From: Parvularia atlantis
Taxonomy: Eukaryota > Opisthokonta > Rotosphaerida
Direction: 5' to 3'
Assembly (NCBI GenBank): GCA_943704415.1
Contig: CALSCO010000368.1
Coordinates: 1 to 31,123 of the forward strand
Length of the DNA stretch: 31,123 nucleotides
Each line of letters opens with the position of its first letter. Positions within the stretch are counted from its first letter, which is position 1. The notes beneath the pieces are model-generated. The model did not search any database. It was not told the DNA's origin and worked only from the letters and a program-made list of their open reading frames with translations. Position numbers and translations under genes: made by a program. Below, piece after piece: positions 21,201-30,300 of this stretch.

Positions 21201-23362
21201 ACCTGGACGTAGACCCGCTGTCGATTTACCGCAGCATGATCAAGGAGGAGGAGTCCAAGACGGGCCAGAAGTCGGCGCTGCCGTACGACGTGTCGCGGTC
21301 GCAGGCGCTCGAGAACGACAGCGTGATGAAGGTCTTTGTGAAGCGGCTGAAGGACCTGCGCGGCATCACCGACAAGTTCCTCAACGCCATCATCTCATCC
21401 CTGCCCAAGATGCCCTACGGCATCCGCTTCATTGCCAAGGTCATGAATCACCACCTCAAGGCCAAGTTTCCCAACGCCGAGGAGAGCGCTGTGACCAAGA
21501 TCATCGGCAACCTGATTTACTACCGCTACTTCAACCCGGCCATCGTCGCGCCAGAGCAGTTTGGCGTCATCGAGACGTTTGTGTCGCTCACACAGCGCAA
21601 GAACCTGGCCGAGGTGCGCCGCCGTGCGCTCGCGCGCTCGCCCCGCCCCGCGCAGCGCTCACGCGCGCAACGGTGGCGGCCCGCAGATCTCCAAGATGCT
21701 CCAGCAGATCTCGGTCAACAAGATGTTTGAGGACGAGTACTTCTTCCTGTCGGCGCTGAACGAGTTTATCGGCACGGCCAAGGACAAGTTCTACGACTTT
21801 TTCAACAAGTGTACGTGGCCGAGTAAGGGCGCTTGGCGTGGCGTCAACGCGCGACGCGCGCAGGCGCCGAGGTGCCCAATGCGAACGAGCACTTCCAGAT
21901 CGACAAGTACGACGACCTCACGCGGACACACAAGCCGACGATTTACATCTCGACCGAGGAGCTGTACCTCGTGCACGACCTGCTGCTGCAGAGCCTGGAC
22001 GAGATCGCGCCCGAGAAGAGTGACCCCATCCGCGTCATCCTGAGCGAGCTCGGGCCGCCGCCCGAGGGCTCGGCCAAGCAGACGAGCCGCGGCCAGGAGA
22101 TCTCGCTCACGCTGACGAACCGCTTCGCCAACGTCGACAGTGCGTGCCTGCCTGCGCGCGCGTGCAGCACGACGCAGGCGCTCACCCCGCGCATGTGCGT
22201 CCACCAGGCACGCAGGCCGTCAACCAGCGCCTGTTTGTGCAGACAAAGCGGTACTGCCTCAACGTGCTGCGGGTACAGCGCGGCGCGAACCTGCGCGAGA
22301 TCCTCGAGAGGTGTGCGCGCTCGTAGTGGCGGCGGCAGGGCAGGGAACGCGGGCTGACACGCTGCGGGGCGCGGCGCGGCCCGCAGCGAGGTCACGCCTG
22401 AGCAGGTCAAGCTGTACGAGATGCAGACCGAGCGCGAGCAGCAGATCACGGCCGAGCGCGCGCTCAAGCCCGGCATGAAGAAGTCGGTGACGATGGAGGA
22501 CATGGCGAGGTGCGTGCCCTGCGCGCTGCGTCCGTGTTGCGGAGCCCCCCTCACAAGCCACCGGCGCGGCCGCAGCTTGTCGCTCGAGTCGCTCAAGAAG
22601 ACGGCGCTGGACAACATGGTGCCGCTCGAGGCCGCGAACCTCGTGCACAAGGTCAACAATTACCAGGAGGTGCTCAACTCGATCGCCAAGGACATCCGCA
22701 ACAAAAACCGTCGGCGGATCCAGCGGCGCGGCGAGCTCGCCAAGATGCGGCAGACGCTCGGCAACCTGCAGGAGAAGACGTCGTACCTGGAGGAGCAGAA
22801 GAAGTCGTACATGGAGTACGTCAACTCGTGCATGGCGGCGATGCAGGACAAGAGCAAGAAGAGGTGCGCCGCAGCGGCCGTGGCGGTGTAGCGGTGGCTG
22901 ACTGACGCCGTGCGTGCGCAGCAAATCCAAGACGGTGCTGCCCTTCACGCGGCAATACTACCACCTGCAGGAGCTCAAGCGCCAGGGCAAGACGCCCAAG
23001 TTTGGCTCGTACAACTACACGGCCGACCGCCTGTTCCAGAAGGGCGTGCTGGTGGAGCTGAAGGACGTGACGGAGAAGCAGTGCGTCGGGCGGCCGCGCG
23101 GCGCGTGTGCCATGCGTGCTTACCCTGTGACGTGCGCGCGCGCAGGCGGAGCCTGGTGACGATGACGATCTCATCGGACGAGGTCGGCATCTTTGAGGTG
23201 TCGGGCAACTTCCTCGGCGTGACGATGGAGAAGGTCGAGATCCGGCTGGAGGACCTGCTGCAGAAGCAGTTTGACAACGTGCAGGTGATCACGATCTTCA
23301 ACACGGCCAAGGTCAACGTCAACCTGCTGATCTACCTCCTCAACAAGAAGTTCTTCGTGTGA
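18297..23362 (+). CDS. IQGAP-family scaffold protein (CH-IQ-GAP-related domain)
   Basis: A cortical scaffold that binds actin, calmodulin-type light chains and Cdc42/Rac; the fungal counterparts are Iqg1 and Rng2. It has 1,329 residues in 18 exons: 18297-18834, 18890-18975, 19052-19263, 19321-19576, 19633-20025, 20096-20237, 20308-20394, 20452-20708, 20776-20946, 21001-21068, 21124-21613, 21687-21810, 21864-22139, 22208-22310, 22387-22509, 22576-22863, 22922-23080, 23146-23362. The calponin-homology domain is about 45-170. An acidic helical linker follows. IQ-like motifs include LQANMRGALARKAY and IQALARGRAARRQY (about 460-545). The GAP-related domain (about 650-1000) has LPYDVSRSQAL, MPYGIRFIAKVM and IGNLIYYRYFNPAIVAP. 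The RasGAP_C domain ends AKVNVNLLIYLLNKKFFV. The arginine-finger position reads ILKGNPVFMK, Lys instead of Arg, so it is probably a GTPase binder rather than an activator. The ATG has A at -3 and G at +4. Confidence 0.95.
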
Positions 23363-23429
23363 TGCGCCTGTGTCATCCCCTACCGCCCCTCAACCTGTCT
23401 CCTCCCTGATGGCGTCAACTTATCTGTCT

Positions 23430-23483
23430 CAGCCGACACAGCCGACACGGATCTCAGCCGACACGGACCTCAGCCGACACGGA
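23430..23483. repeat. Short tandem repeat at the IQGAP/PP2C convergent ends
   Basis: CAGCCGACAC occurs at 23430, 23439, 23455 and 23471, the last three with a 16-bp period. The repeat begins in the 107-bp gap between the two stop codons. It overlaps the final codons of the PP2C-like gene, whose stop is at 23470-23472. It may extend the protein end by recent expansion. Confidence 0.75.
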
Positions 23484-24570
23484 ACACCGCCACCGAGGCG
23501 TGGTCGACCTTGCCCGGCACGTGCTTGAGCGCTTCGCCCAGCGCCTGCGCCCGCTCGCGCGCGCCCTCGCTCGGCCCGTCATACAGGTGCGCGCGCTCGA
23601 TCGTCGCGCGGTGCGCCTCGGTCAGGCGCTCGACCTCGTTCAGGATCGCGCACGCGGCCTGCTCTGCCGTTGCGGGCGCGGCCTGGGCGAGCACGTGCGC
23701 CAGGTGCAAATTGGCCAGGTAGCGCTTGGTCGCGGCGCGGTCGGCGGCCTCGGTGGGCGTGGCCGTCTCGCCCGCGGGCAGCGGCAGCGGCAACGGCACG
23801 GCGTGGCGCACTTCCGGGTCGAGGTTGTCGTGCACCCCGTCCGAGCACAGCACGATCATGTCGCCGGCCTCGACGTCGGCGCGGTAGATGGCCATGTTGG
23901 CCAGGTCGGGCTCGTCACCGTAAGCAAAGCCGAGCATGCCGCCGGGGTCGCGCATGGTCGCGCGCAGCACGCCGCTGTCGGTCACGGCGCGGATGGTGCG
24001 ACGGCGCGCGCTCCAGTGGAACGCGGCCGAGTCGCCGACGCTGATGCAGACGAAGCGCGCGGCCGCGCCGTTCGCACCGTCGTGCACGGACGCGCACAGG
24101 CCGCAGCATAGCGTCGTGAGGGTCGCGTCGGCGCGCACGATGCGCTGCTGGGCCGCGTCCACCGCGCGCCGCAGCAGCTCGTCAACGGCGTCGGGCGTGA
24201 GCGGGGCACGGCGCTGGCGCAGAGCCTCGCCCACGGCGTCAGTTGCGCCCTCGACCGCGCAGGCCGCCGCGCGCGCCGGCTTGGGCCCCCAGTTGACGCC
24301 GTCGGCCAGCGCGAGCCAGGCCAGACGCGGCGCACAGGCAACAGCGCAGAACCGGTCGGCCACGGGGTCGCCCGAGCGCGCGCCGGCCGCGTCGACGCGG
24401 TCGTAGAGCGAGCGCGCCGCGCCCCAGACGCTGCCGGGCGCTCCGGCGTCGCTGGCCGTGTCGGCGCGCGCCTGCGCCGGCCAGTGCGCAGCCACGGCGG
24501 CGGCATCGACCGCAAGCTCGGGACCCGGTGCGTGCGGCTGTTGTGACGTACGCAGCAGGCGTGTGAGCAT
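23470..24570 (-). CDS. PP2C/PPM-type protein phosphatase-like protein, intronless
   Basis: Predicted metal-dependent Ser/Thr phosphatase of 366 residues in one exon. The PPM fold is indicated by LALADGVNWG (metal-binding ADG motif, about 93), a central CISVGDSAAF strand-turn, and DMIVLCSDGVHDNLDP (the classic SDGxxDN motif, about 240). It ends in KVDHASVAVFRV, which matches the final D(N/D)xTVxVxR strand. The variant ADGxNWG in place of DGHGG marks a divergent subfamily. Substrates are unknown. All eight other protein genes here contain introns, so an intronless gene is unusual and could reflect a retrocopy, a transfer, or simple loss. Its start codon is the only ATG before the conserved region and lies 33 bp from the CTH start. 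It converges on IQGAP. Confidence 0.75.
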   Translation of the reverse strand: MLTRLLRTSQQPHAPGPELAVDAAAVAAHWPAQARADTASDAGAPGSVWGAARSLYDRVDAAGARSGDPVADRFCAVACAPRLAWLALADGVNWGPKPARAAACAVEGATDAVGEALRQRRAPLTPDAVDELLRRAVDAAQQRIVRADATLTTLCCGLCASVHDGANGAAARFVCISVGDSAAFHWSARRRTIRAVTDSGVLRATMRDPGGMLGFAYGDEPDLANMAIYRADVEAGDMIVLCSDGVHDNLDPEVRHAVPLPLPLPAGETATPTEAADRAATKRYLANLHLAHVLAQAAPATAEQAACAILNEVERLTEAHRATIERAHLYDGPSEGARERAQALGEALKHVPGKVDHASVAVFRVG

Positions 24571-24603
24571 GTCGAATATCGACGTTCACACGCTTGCTCA
24601 AAC
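24571..24603. promoter_or_regulatory. 33-bp divergent promoter gap between PP2C-like and CTH genes
   Basis: Only 33 bp separate the two start codons. The core TCGAATATCGA (24572-24582) has TCGA on both sides of ATA and is AT-richer than its surroundings. Each gene's core promoter, or its 5' untranslated leader, must overlap the other gene's leader or coding region. Confidence 0.5.
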
Positions 24604-26041
24604 ATGGCGACACGCCACGGCTTCGGCACGACTGCCGTCCACGCGGGTCAGCACCCGGACCCGGTCACGGGTGCGGTCATCCCGCCCATCTCGCTCTCGA
24701 CCACGTTCAAGCAGAAGGCGCCCGGGCAGGCCAAGTACGAGTACTCGCGCTCGGGCAACCCCACGCGCGACGCCTTCGAGGAGGCCGTCGCCGCGCTCGA
24801 GGGCGGCAAGCACGCGCTCGCATTCGCCTCGGGCTCGGCCGCGACCGCGACCGTCGTCAGCATGCTCAAGGCGGGCGACCACATCCTTTCAGTCAACGAC
24901 GTCTACGGCGGCACGAACCGCTACTTTACCAAGGCGCGCGCCTTACCCTGCACGCACGCGGCACATGTTGGCGCTGACCAACGCACACGCGCGCACACGC
25001 CCTCCCCAGGTTGCCACGCCCATCGGCCTCCAGGCCACCTTTGTCGACATGACCGACCTGGCCAACGTGCGCAAGGCCCTCCGGCCCACCACCAAGCTCG
25101 TCTGGGTCGAGTCGCCCACAAACCCGACGCTGCGCCTGGTCGACATCCGCGCCCTGGCCGAGATTGTGCACGCGCAGCCAGGCGTCGTGCTCGTGGTCGA
25201 CAACACGTTCCTCTCGCCGTACTTTCAGGTGCGGTTGGGGGCCTTTGCTGGCGTGGACGGCCGGCCTCACTGCGCGTCCAACGCACAGCGCCCGCTCGCC
25301 CTCGGCGCCGACATCGTCTACCACTCGGTCACCAAGTATATCAACGGCCACTCGGACGCGGTCATGGGCGTGGCCGTGGTCAACTCGTCCGAGCTGCACA
25401 CGCGCCTGCGCTTTCTCCAGAACGCCGTCGGCGCTGTGCCGTCGGCCTTTGACTGCTTCCTGGCCAACCGCGGCCTCAAGACGCTGCACCTGCGCATGGA
25501 GCAGCACCAGCGCAACGCCCTCGCCGTGGCCAAGTTCCTCGAGGCGTCGCCGCACGCGACCGAGGTCATCTACCCGGGCCTGCCCTCGCACCCGCAGCAC
25601 GCGCTCGCGCGGCGCCAGCAGTCGGGCTTTGGCGGGATGCTGTCGTTCCGCATCCGCGGCGACCTCGACACGGCCCGGCGCTTCTTCCAGCACCTGGAGT
25701 TGTTTGCCCTGGCCGAGTCGCTCGGCGGCGTCGAGTCGCTGGCCGAGATCCCGTGCGTTCGTTTGTGCGCGTGGGCAGGTGCTCGGTGGCTGATGCACCG
25801 CCGACGCGCTCGGCACAGCGCGCTCATGACGCATCTGTCCGTGTCGGCGCAGGAGCGCGCCGTGCTCGGCATCACCGACACGCTCATCCGGCTCTCGTGC
25901 GGCGTGGAGGACGCCGAGGATCTGATCGCGGTGCATGTCGCTCCGCTGTCCCCGTGCGCGCGCGCTCACGGCTGCTCGGCGTTCGTGCAGGACCTGCGCA
26001 ACGCTCTCGACAAGGCCACGGCGGGCATCGCGAAGCTGTGA
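24604..26041 (+). CDS. CTH: Cystathionine gamma-lyase
   Basis: A PLP enzyme that splits cystathionine into cysteine, 2-oxobutyrate and ammonia, the last step of reverse transsulfuration in the cytosol. It has 391 residues in 5 exons: 24604-24933, 25010-25228, 25289-25752, 25819-25930, 25991-26041. Similarity is end to end and the length is normal for the family. Motifs are YEYSRSGNPTR, ASGSAATATVVSML, VWVESPTNPTLRLVD, VVDNTFLSPYFQRPL and the PLP-lysine site SVTKYINGHSD (Lys199). QNAVGAVPSAFDCFLANRGL, VIYPGLPSHPQH and LAESLGGVESL follow. The closeness to human CTH favours gamma-lyase over the beta-lyase or gamma-synthase relatives. The first intron (24934-25009) uses a GC donor (AAG|GCGCGC) with a GCTGAC branch site. 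The next gene starts 38 bp after the stop on the same strand. Confidence 0.95.
24934..25009 (+). other. GC-AG intron (CTH, intron 1)
   Basis: The donor is AAG|GCGCGC, with GCTGACC near the 3' end and CCCCAG as acceptor, 76 nt. It must be removed to join GGTNRYFTK to VATPIGLQATF, as in all CTH proteins. The length is not a multiple of three and no GT in the segment keeps the frame. Confidence 0.85.
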
Positions 26042-26079
26042 AAGGGGCTGTGTTTGACGCTGTGCGCCCGGGGAAGACG

Positions 26080-27276
26080 ATGGACGCGGTGGTCCGCCGC
26101 ATCTTTGACCAGCAGCGCGCGACCGTGCTGGTCGCGCCGACCGAGCCGCGCGCGGGCTTCTGGTTCGGCGCGGGCGCGTTGCGCGAGCACGGCGGCGTGC
26201 TGTACCTGCTGGGACGGTACCGCGACGAGGGCGACTCGCGCACGGCGCTGGAGAAGGGCGTGCGCGGGCGCGAGCTGGCGCTGTTCGAGTCGCGCGACGG
26301 CGGCGCGACGTGGAACAAGCGGCACGCGTGGGGCAAGGCCGACGTGCAGCCGGCGGGCGACGACGATGCCGAGGTGCTGTCAATCGAGGTCTGTGTGCGG
26401 CGGCTTGCTCGGGTGCGGTCGCGCGTGCTGACCCTCCCCAACGCAGGGCAGCGACATCGTGTTTGTCGACGGCCGTGCGCGCCCGTGCGCGTGCGCAACG
26501 CGAGACCCCACCTGACCCCGGCGCGTGTGCGCACAGACGTGTACGTGCTCGTGTCGAGCGAGAAGCGGCGCACGTACCCGGACGAGGTCGCGGCGCTGCA
26601 GAAGGCTGGGACGGGCGTGTGGTCGATCGACGTGTTTGACGCGCCCACGGTCGAGCAGCTGGACCCGCGCGGGTGCACGCGCGCGCTGCTGCGCTGCGAC
26701 GACCCCGAGCACCTGCACGTTAAGGACCCCGTCGTCGTCGTGCCGGTGGCGGCGGCCGGCGGGCTGGCGCAGGTCGTGTTCTGCGTGCACTCGTTCGCGT
26801 GGACCGAGGGCCACTCGGGCCTGGCGCAGGTGCGGCTCGTGCCCGGCGGCGCCACCCGCGTCGAGCGCGTGCTCGCCTGGGACGTGTTCCCGCGCGGGCG
26901 GACGTGGGACGTGGCGACGGCGCGGGTGACGGGCGTGCTCGAGACGCCGCGTGGGTGGCTCGTGTTCTACGACGGCGCCGAGTCGTTCCGCGACGTGCCG
27001 CAGAACGAGCGCGGCGTGCGCCGCCCGCGCGGCTACTGCTGCGAGGAGCTCGGCGGGGCGCTGCTGGCGCGCGAGCTGTCGCCGGCGGGGCTGGCGGTCG
27101 CCGAGCGCCTCAGCCGCCTCTTCCCGCTGCTCGTCTCGCCGCACGGCACGGGCTGCAGCCGCTACCACCGCGCGCTCGTCACGGCGCAGGGGCGCGTGCT
27201 CGCGACGTGGCAGCAGGCGCAACCGGACGGCTCACAAACGCTCGTCTGGCATGTGACTGATAACCTTGATGAGTAG
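26080..27276 (+). CDS. Beta-propeller, glycosyl-hydrolase/sialidase-like protein of unknown substrate
   Basis: A 358-residue protein in three exons: 26080-26388, 26447-26474 (a 28-nt microexon) and 26537-27276. The sequence has repeated blade-like patterns: GVLYLLGRYRDEG, ALFESRDGGATW (Asp-box-like SxDGGxTW), VYVLVSSEKR, VWSIDVFDAPT, HLHVKDPVVV, QVVFCVHSFAW and GWLVFYDGAE. These resemble the five-bladed propellers of GH32/43/117-like and bacterial predicted glycosidases. Catalytic residues cannot be assigned with confidence. There is no signal peptide or membrane segment, so it is probably cytosolic. It starts 38 bp after the CTH stop, in strong ATG context (A at -3). A bacterial origin followed by intron gain is possible but untested. 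Enzymatic function is not established by sequence. Confidence 0.6.
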   Translation: MDAVVRRIFDQQRATVLVAPTEPRAGFWFGAGALREHGGVLYLLGRYRDEGDSRTALEKGVRGRELALFESRDGGATWNKRHAWGKADVQPAGDDDAEVLSIEVCVRRLARVRSRVLTLPNAGQRHRVCRRPCAPVRVRNARPHLTPARVRTDVYVLVSSEKRRTYPDEVAALQKAGTGVWSIDVFDAPTVEQLDPRGCTRALLRCDDPEHLHVKDPVVVVPVAAAGGLAQVVFCVHSFAWTEGHSGLAQVRLVPGGATRVERVLAWDVFPRGRTWDVATARVTGVLETPRGWLVFYDGAESFRDVPQNERGVRRPRGYCCEELGGALLARELSPAGLAVAERLSRLFPLLVSPHGTGCSRYHRALVTAQGRVLATWQQAQPDGSQTLVWHVTDNLDE

Positions 27277-27306
27277 ATGCGTGGTACAAGCTCACTGTGA
27301 GTTTTT

Positions 27307-27318
27307 TTTGGCGCGAAA
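27307..27318 (+). promoter_or_regulatory. E2F-type site upstream of Ctf4/WDHD1 (site 1)
   Basis: TTTGGCGCGAAA matches the palindromic E2F/DP consensus TTTSGCGCSAAA and lies 35 bp before the ATG. Sites of this type drive G1/S transcription of replication genes. SBF-like factors of fungi can bind related CGCGAAA cores. Confidence 0.75.
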
Positions 27319-27321
27319 CCG

Positions 27322-27335
27322 TTTTGCGCGCCAAA
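27322..27335. promoter_or_regulatory. E2F-type site upstream of Ctf4/WDHD1 (site 2)
   Basis: TTTTGCGCGCCAAA reads TTTGGCGC on the minus strand, a second E2F core. It starts three bases after site 1 and ends 18 bp before the ATG. The two sites sit in a 77-bp intergenic gap. Confidence 0.75.
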
Positions 27336-27353
27336 CCAGAACCGCACCGCACG

Positions 27354-30300
27354 ATGAGCCTCAACGCGGGCCGCAAGGCGCACATGGAGGGCGCGACGGA
27401 CGTGTGCTTCAGCGGAGACGGGCGCCTGGTGCTGTCGTGCGGCGCCGACCACCTCGTGTGCACGCTGCGCGTCGAGGACGCCGACATGGCCGAGGTGCGC
27501 ACCGTCGTGCGCCACACGACCCCGGTGACCTGCATCGTCGCGAGCGTGCGTGGGCGCGACGTGGCGCGCGCGCGACTTCCCCGCTCACGTGCGCCGCGGC
27601 GCGCAGGACCGCTATGTCGTCTCGGGTGACGACTCGGGCACCGTCGCGCTGTTCTCGCTGCCCAAGGTCGAGTACGAGGGCGACCTGACGCGCTTCTCGC
27701 TCGACGTCAGCCACGTCGCGCTGGACGCGTCGAGCACGTTCGCGGCCGCCGTGAGCCAGAACATCGTGCGCGTGGTCAACTTGCACCAGACGTCGCAGCT
27801 GTTCACCATCCCGGGCGAGCGCAAGGGCCTGCTGCGCAGCGTCGCCTTCGACCCGAAGCAGAAGTACCTGGTGCGCCTCATTCGCCTGCCCCGCCGGGTG
27901 CACGCAGCGCTCACGAGCGCGGCGCACACAGGCCATGACCGACACCGAGGGCATGCTGCGCGTGTGGACGTACGGCGGCGACGACGGCGCCCAGGTCGGC
28001 AGCGTCAGCGCCTTCCCACGCGTGCAGGAGGACAGGACGGCGGCGGCCGACGACCGCGGCAACCTGTGCCGCCTCGCCTGGCACCCGTCGGGCGACTGGA
28101 TTGCGGTCGCGGGCGGCCACGACGTGCGCCTGGTCGAGCGCGAGACGTGGTCGATCAGGAGCTCGCTGCGCGATGAGCACAAGGAGGTGCGCTCCATATG
28201 CTGCGAGTGGCGCGCTGACACGCTGTGCGCAGCCCGTGTCGCTGGTCGCCTGGGCGCCGAGCGGGCTGTACCTCGCGACGGCCGACATGGCCGGCGTGGT
28301 CATGGTCTGGCGCTGGTACGGCAAGGACAGCGCGCCCGAGTGCCTCGATCGGTGCGTCTCGCTCCTGTGTGCTTGTCTCTGTGTCTGAGCCGATCCCGCG
28401 CGCCCGCAGGAAGAAGAACGGCAAGCGCGTGACGGGCCTGTGCTGGAGCCCGGTCGACAACACGCTCGCGATCGTGCGTCGCCCGCGCGACGCGTGCCCG
28501 GCTGGGCGCTGACGCGGCGCCGGCAGGCCGACATGCTTGGCTTCGTTGCGCTCTGGAACAACGTCGTGCACGTGTCGCCCAAGCACCCGCACCCGGCGCA
28601 TTTGCCGGGCAAGCTGGCCGAGCCCGCAGTGCCGGCCTTTGACGACGGCGAGGACGACGTGATCGTCCAGCGCGCGCGCCCGGCCGAGGGCAAGAGCCAC
28701 AAGAAGGTCAGCAAGCGCCAGGAGGACGACGACGACGACAACGACGTTGCGGCGGATGACGGCGATGGGCCTGGCGACGACACGGCGAGCGCGCACGAGG
28801 GCGCCGAGGGCGAGGGGGCGCGCCCGGCACGCAAGACGCCGCACAAGACCGCCGGGCCGCACGACGACGCGAGCGACACGAGCAGCGTCGCCAACGGCAA
28901 GCGCAAGCCAGCGCCGGCGCAACACGAGGCCAAGCGCAGCCGTCCCGAGCCGCGGCGCGCGTATGACAGCATGTCGGACGTGAACGAGGACGAGTACGAG
29001 CAGGATGGCGGTGCGCTCGGTCAGGCCATTGCGCCGTGTCTTGACACGCGAGTGCGCCCAGAGCTCGACTCGCTCATGCAGCTGCCGTTCCAGCCGGGCG
29101 CGACCGAGGACGGCGAGATGAAGAAGCGGCGGTACCTCGGTGCGTCTGCGCGGCTGCGGCTAGCAGGACGCGCTGACCCGCGTGGCGCAGTGTGGAACAT
29201 GATCGGCGTGGTCACGACGCGCAAGGACGTCGGCTACAACGACGTGCTGATCGAGTTTCACGACAAGGAGCGCTACCGTCCGATCCAGCAGACCGACTAC
29301 TTCCAGTCGACCCTGGCGGCGCTGGGCGAGCACGGGGCGATCCTGGCGTGCCAGCGGCGCGAGGGCACCAAGGACACTGAGATTGTGCCGTCGACGATGT
29401 CCGTTGTGCTGTTTGACAGCTGGGCGAGCAACTGCAACTGGCAGGTGCAAATGGACCCGCACGAGAATATCGACGGTGCGGGCCTGGCTGCGTGTCTGGG
29501 CTGCCTCGCGCAAACTGAGACGCGCGCGGGTGGCGTGCCGCAGCCGTCGCCGTCGGCTCGAGCTGGTTCGCCTGCGCCACCGACCAGCTGTACGTGCGCT
29601 TGTTCTCGATCTCGGGCGTGCAGGTGCGCTGCGGCCCGTGGCGCGCCCGCCTGCTCACATGCAGCGCTACGCGCAGACGTTTGTCTTCTCGCTCGGCGGG
29701 CGATGTGTGGCGATGGCGGGCTGCGACGACGTGCTCATGGTCGTCTACCACCGCGCCGTGCCGCCCGCTGGTGCGCGCTGGGTGCGCGTCGTGCGGCGAG
29801 CGGACGCAAACGCGGCGCACGCAGGTGCACAGTTCCTCAACTACCTCCTGCTCGACACACGGCAGCACCGGCAGCTACACCAGGGCCCCCTGCCCGTGCA
29901 CCCCGAGGCCAAGCTCGACTGGATCGGCTTTGCCGACACCAAGGTGTGCCGTTGCAGCGCTAGAGCGTTGCAGCTGAGCTCGAGGTCGCGCGGCCGCCCA
30001 GATGCCCGTCGCGCTCGACTCACAGGGCGTGCTGCGCGGGCTGCTGACGGCGAACGACTGCCTTTGGACGCCCCTGCTCGACACGCGCATGCCACCGCTC
30101 GAGGCCGACCGGCTGGGCGACTACTACTGGCCCGTGGGCGTGGCGGAGCGCGAGCTGCTGTGCGTGGTCTGCAAGGTGCGCGCAACGCGAGCGGCACAGT
30201 ACGGCGCTGAAACGTCGGCCAGGCCGGCGCGCGCGAGCCCGTGATCATGCCGCGCCCGGTCATCACGACGGTCCCGCTGGCCGTGCCGCCGCTCATCGGG

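Noticed and set aside
23430-23483. CRISPR-like spaced repeats
   Set aside because: The units are 10-16 bp and nearly adjacent, with no unique spacers, in a eukaryotic genome. It is a simple tandem repeat.
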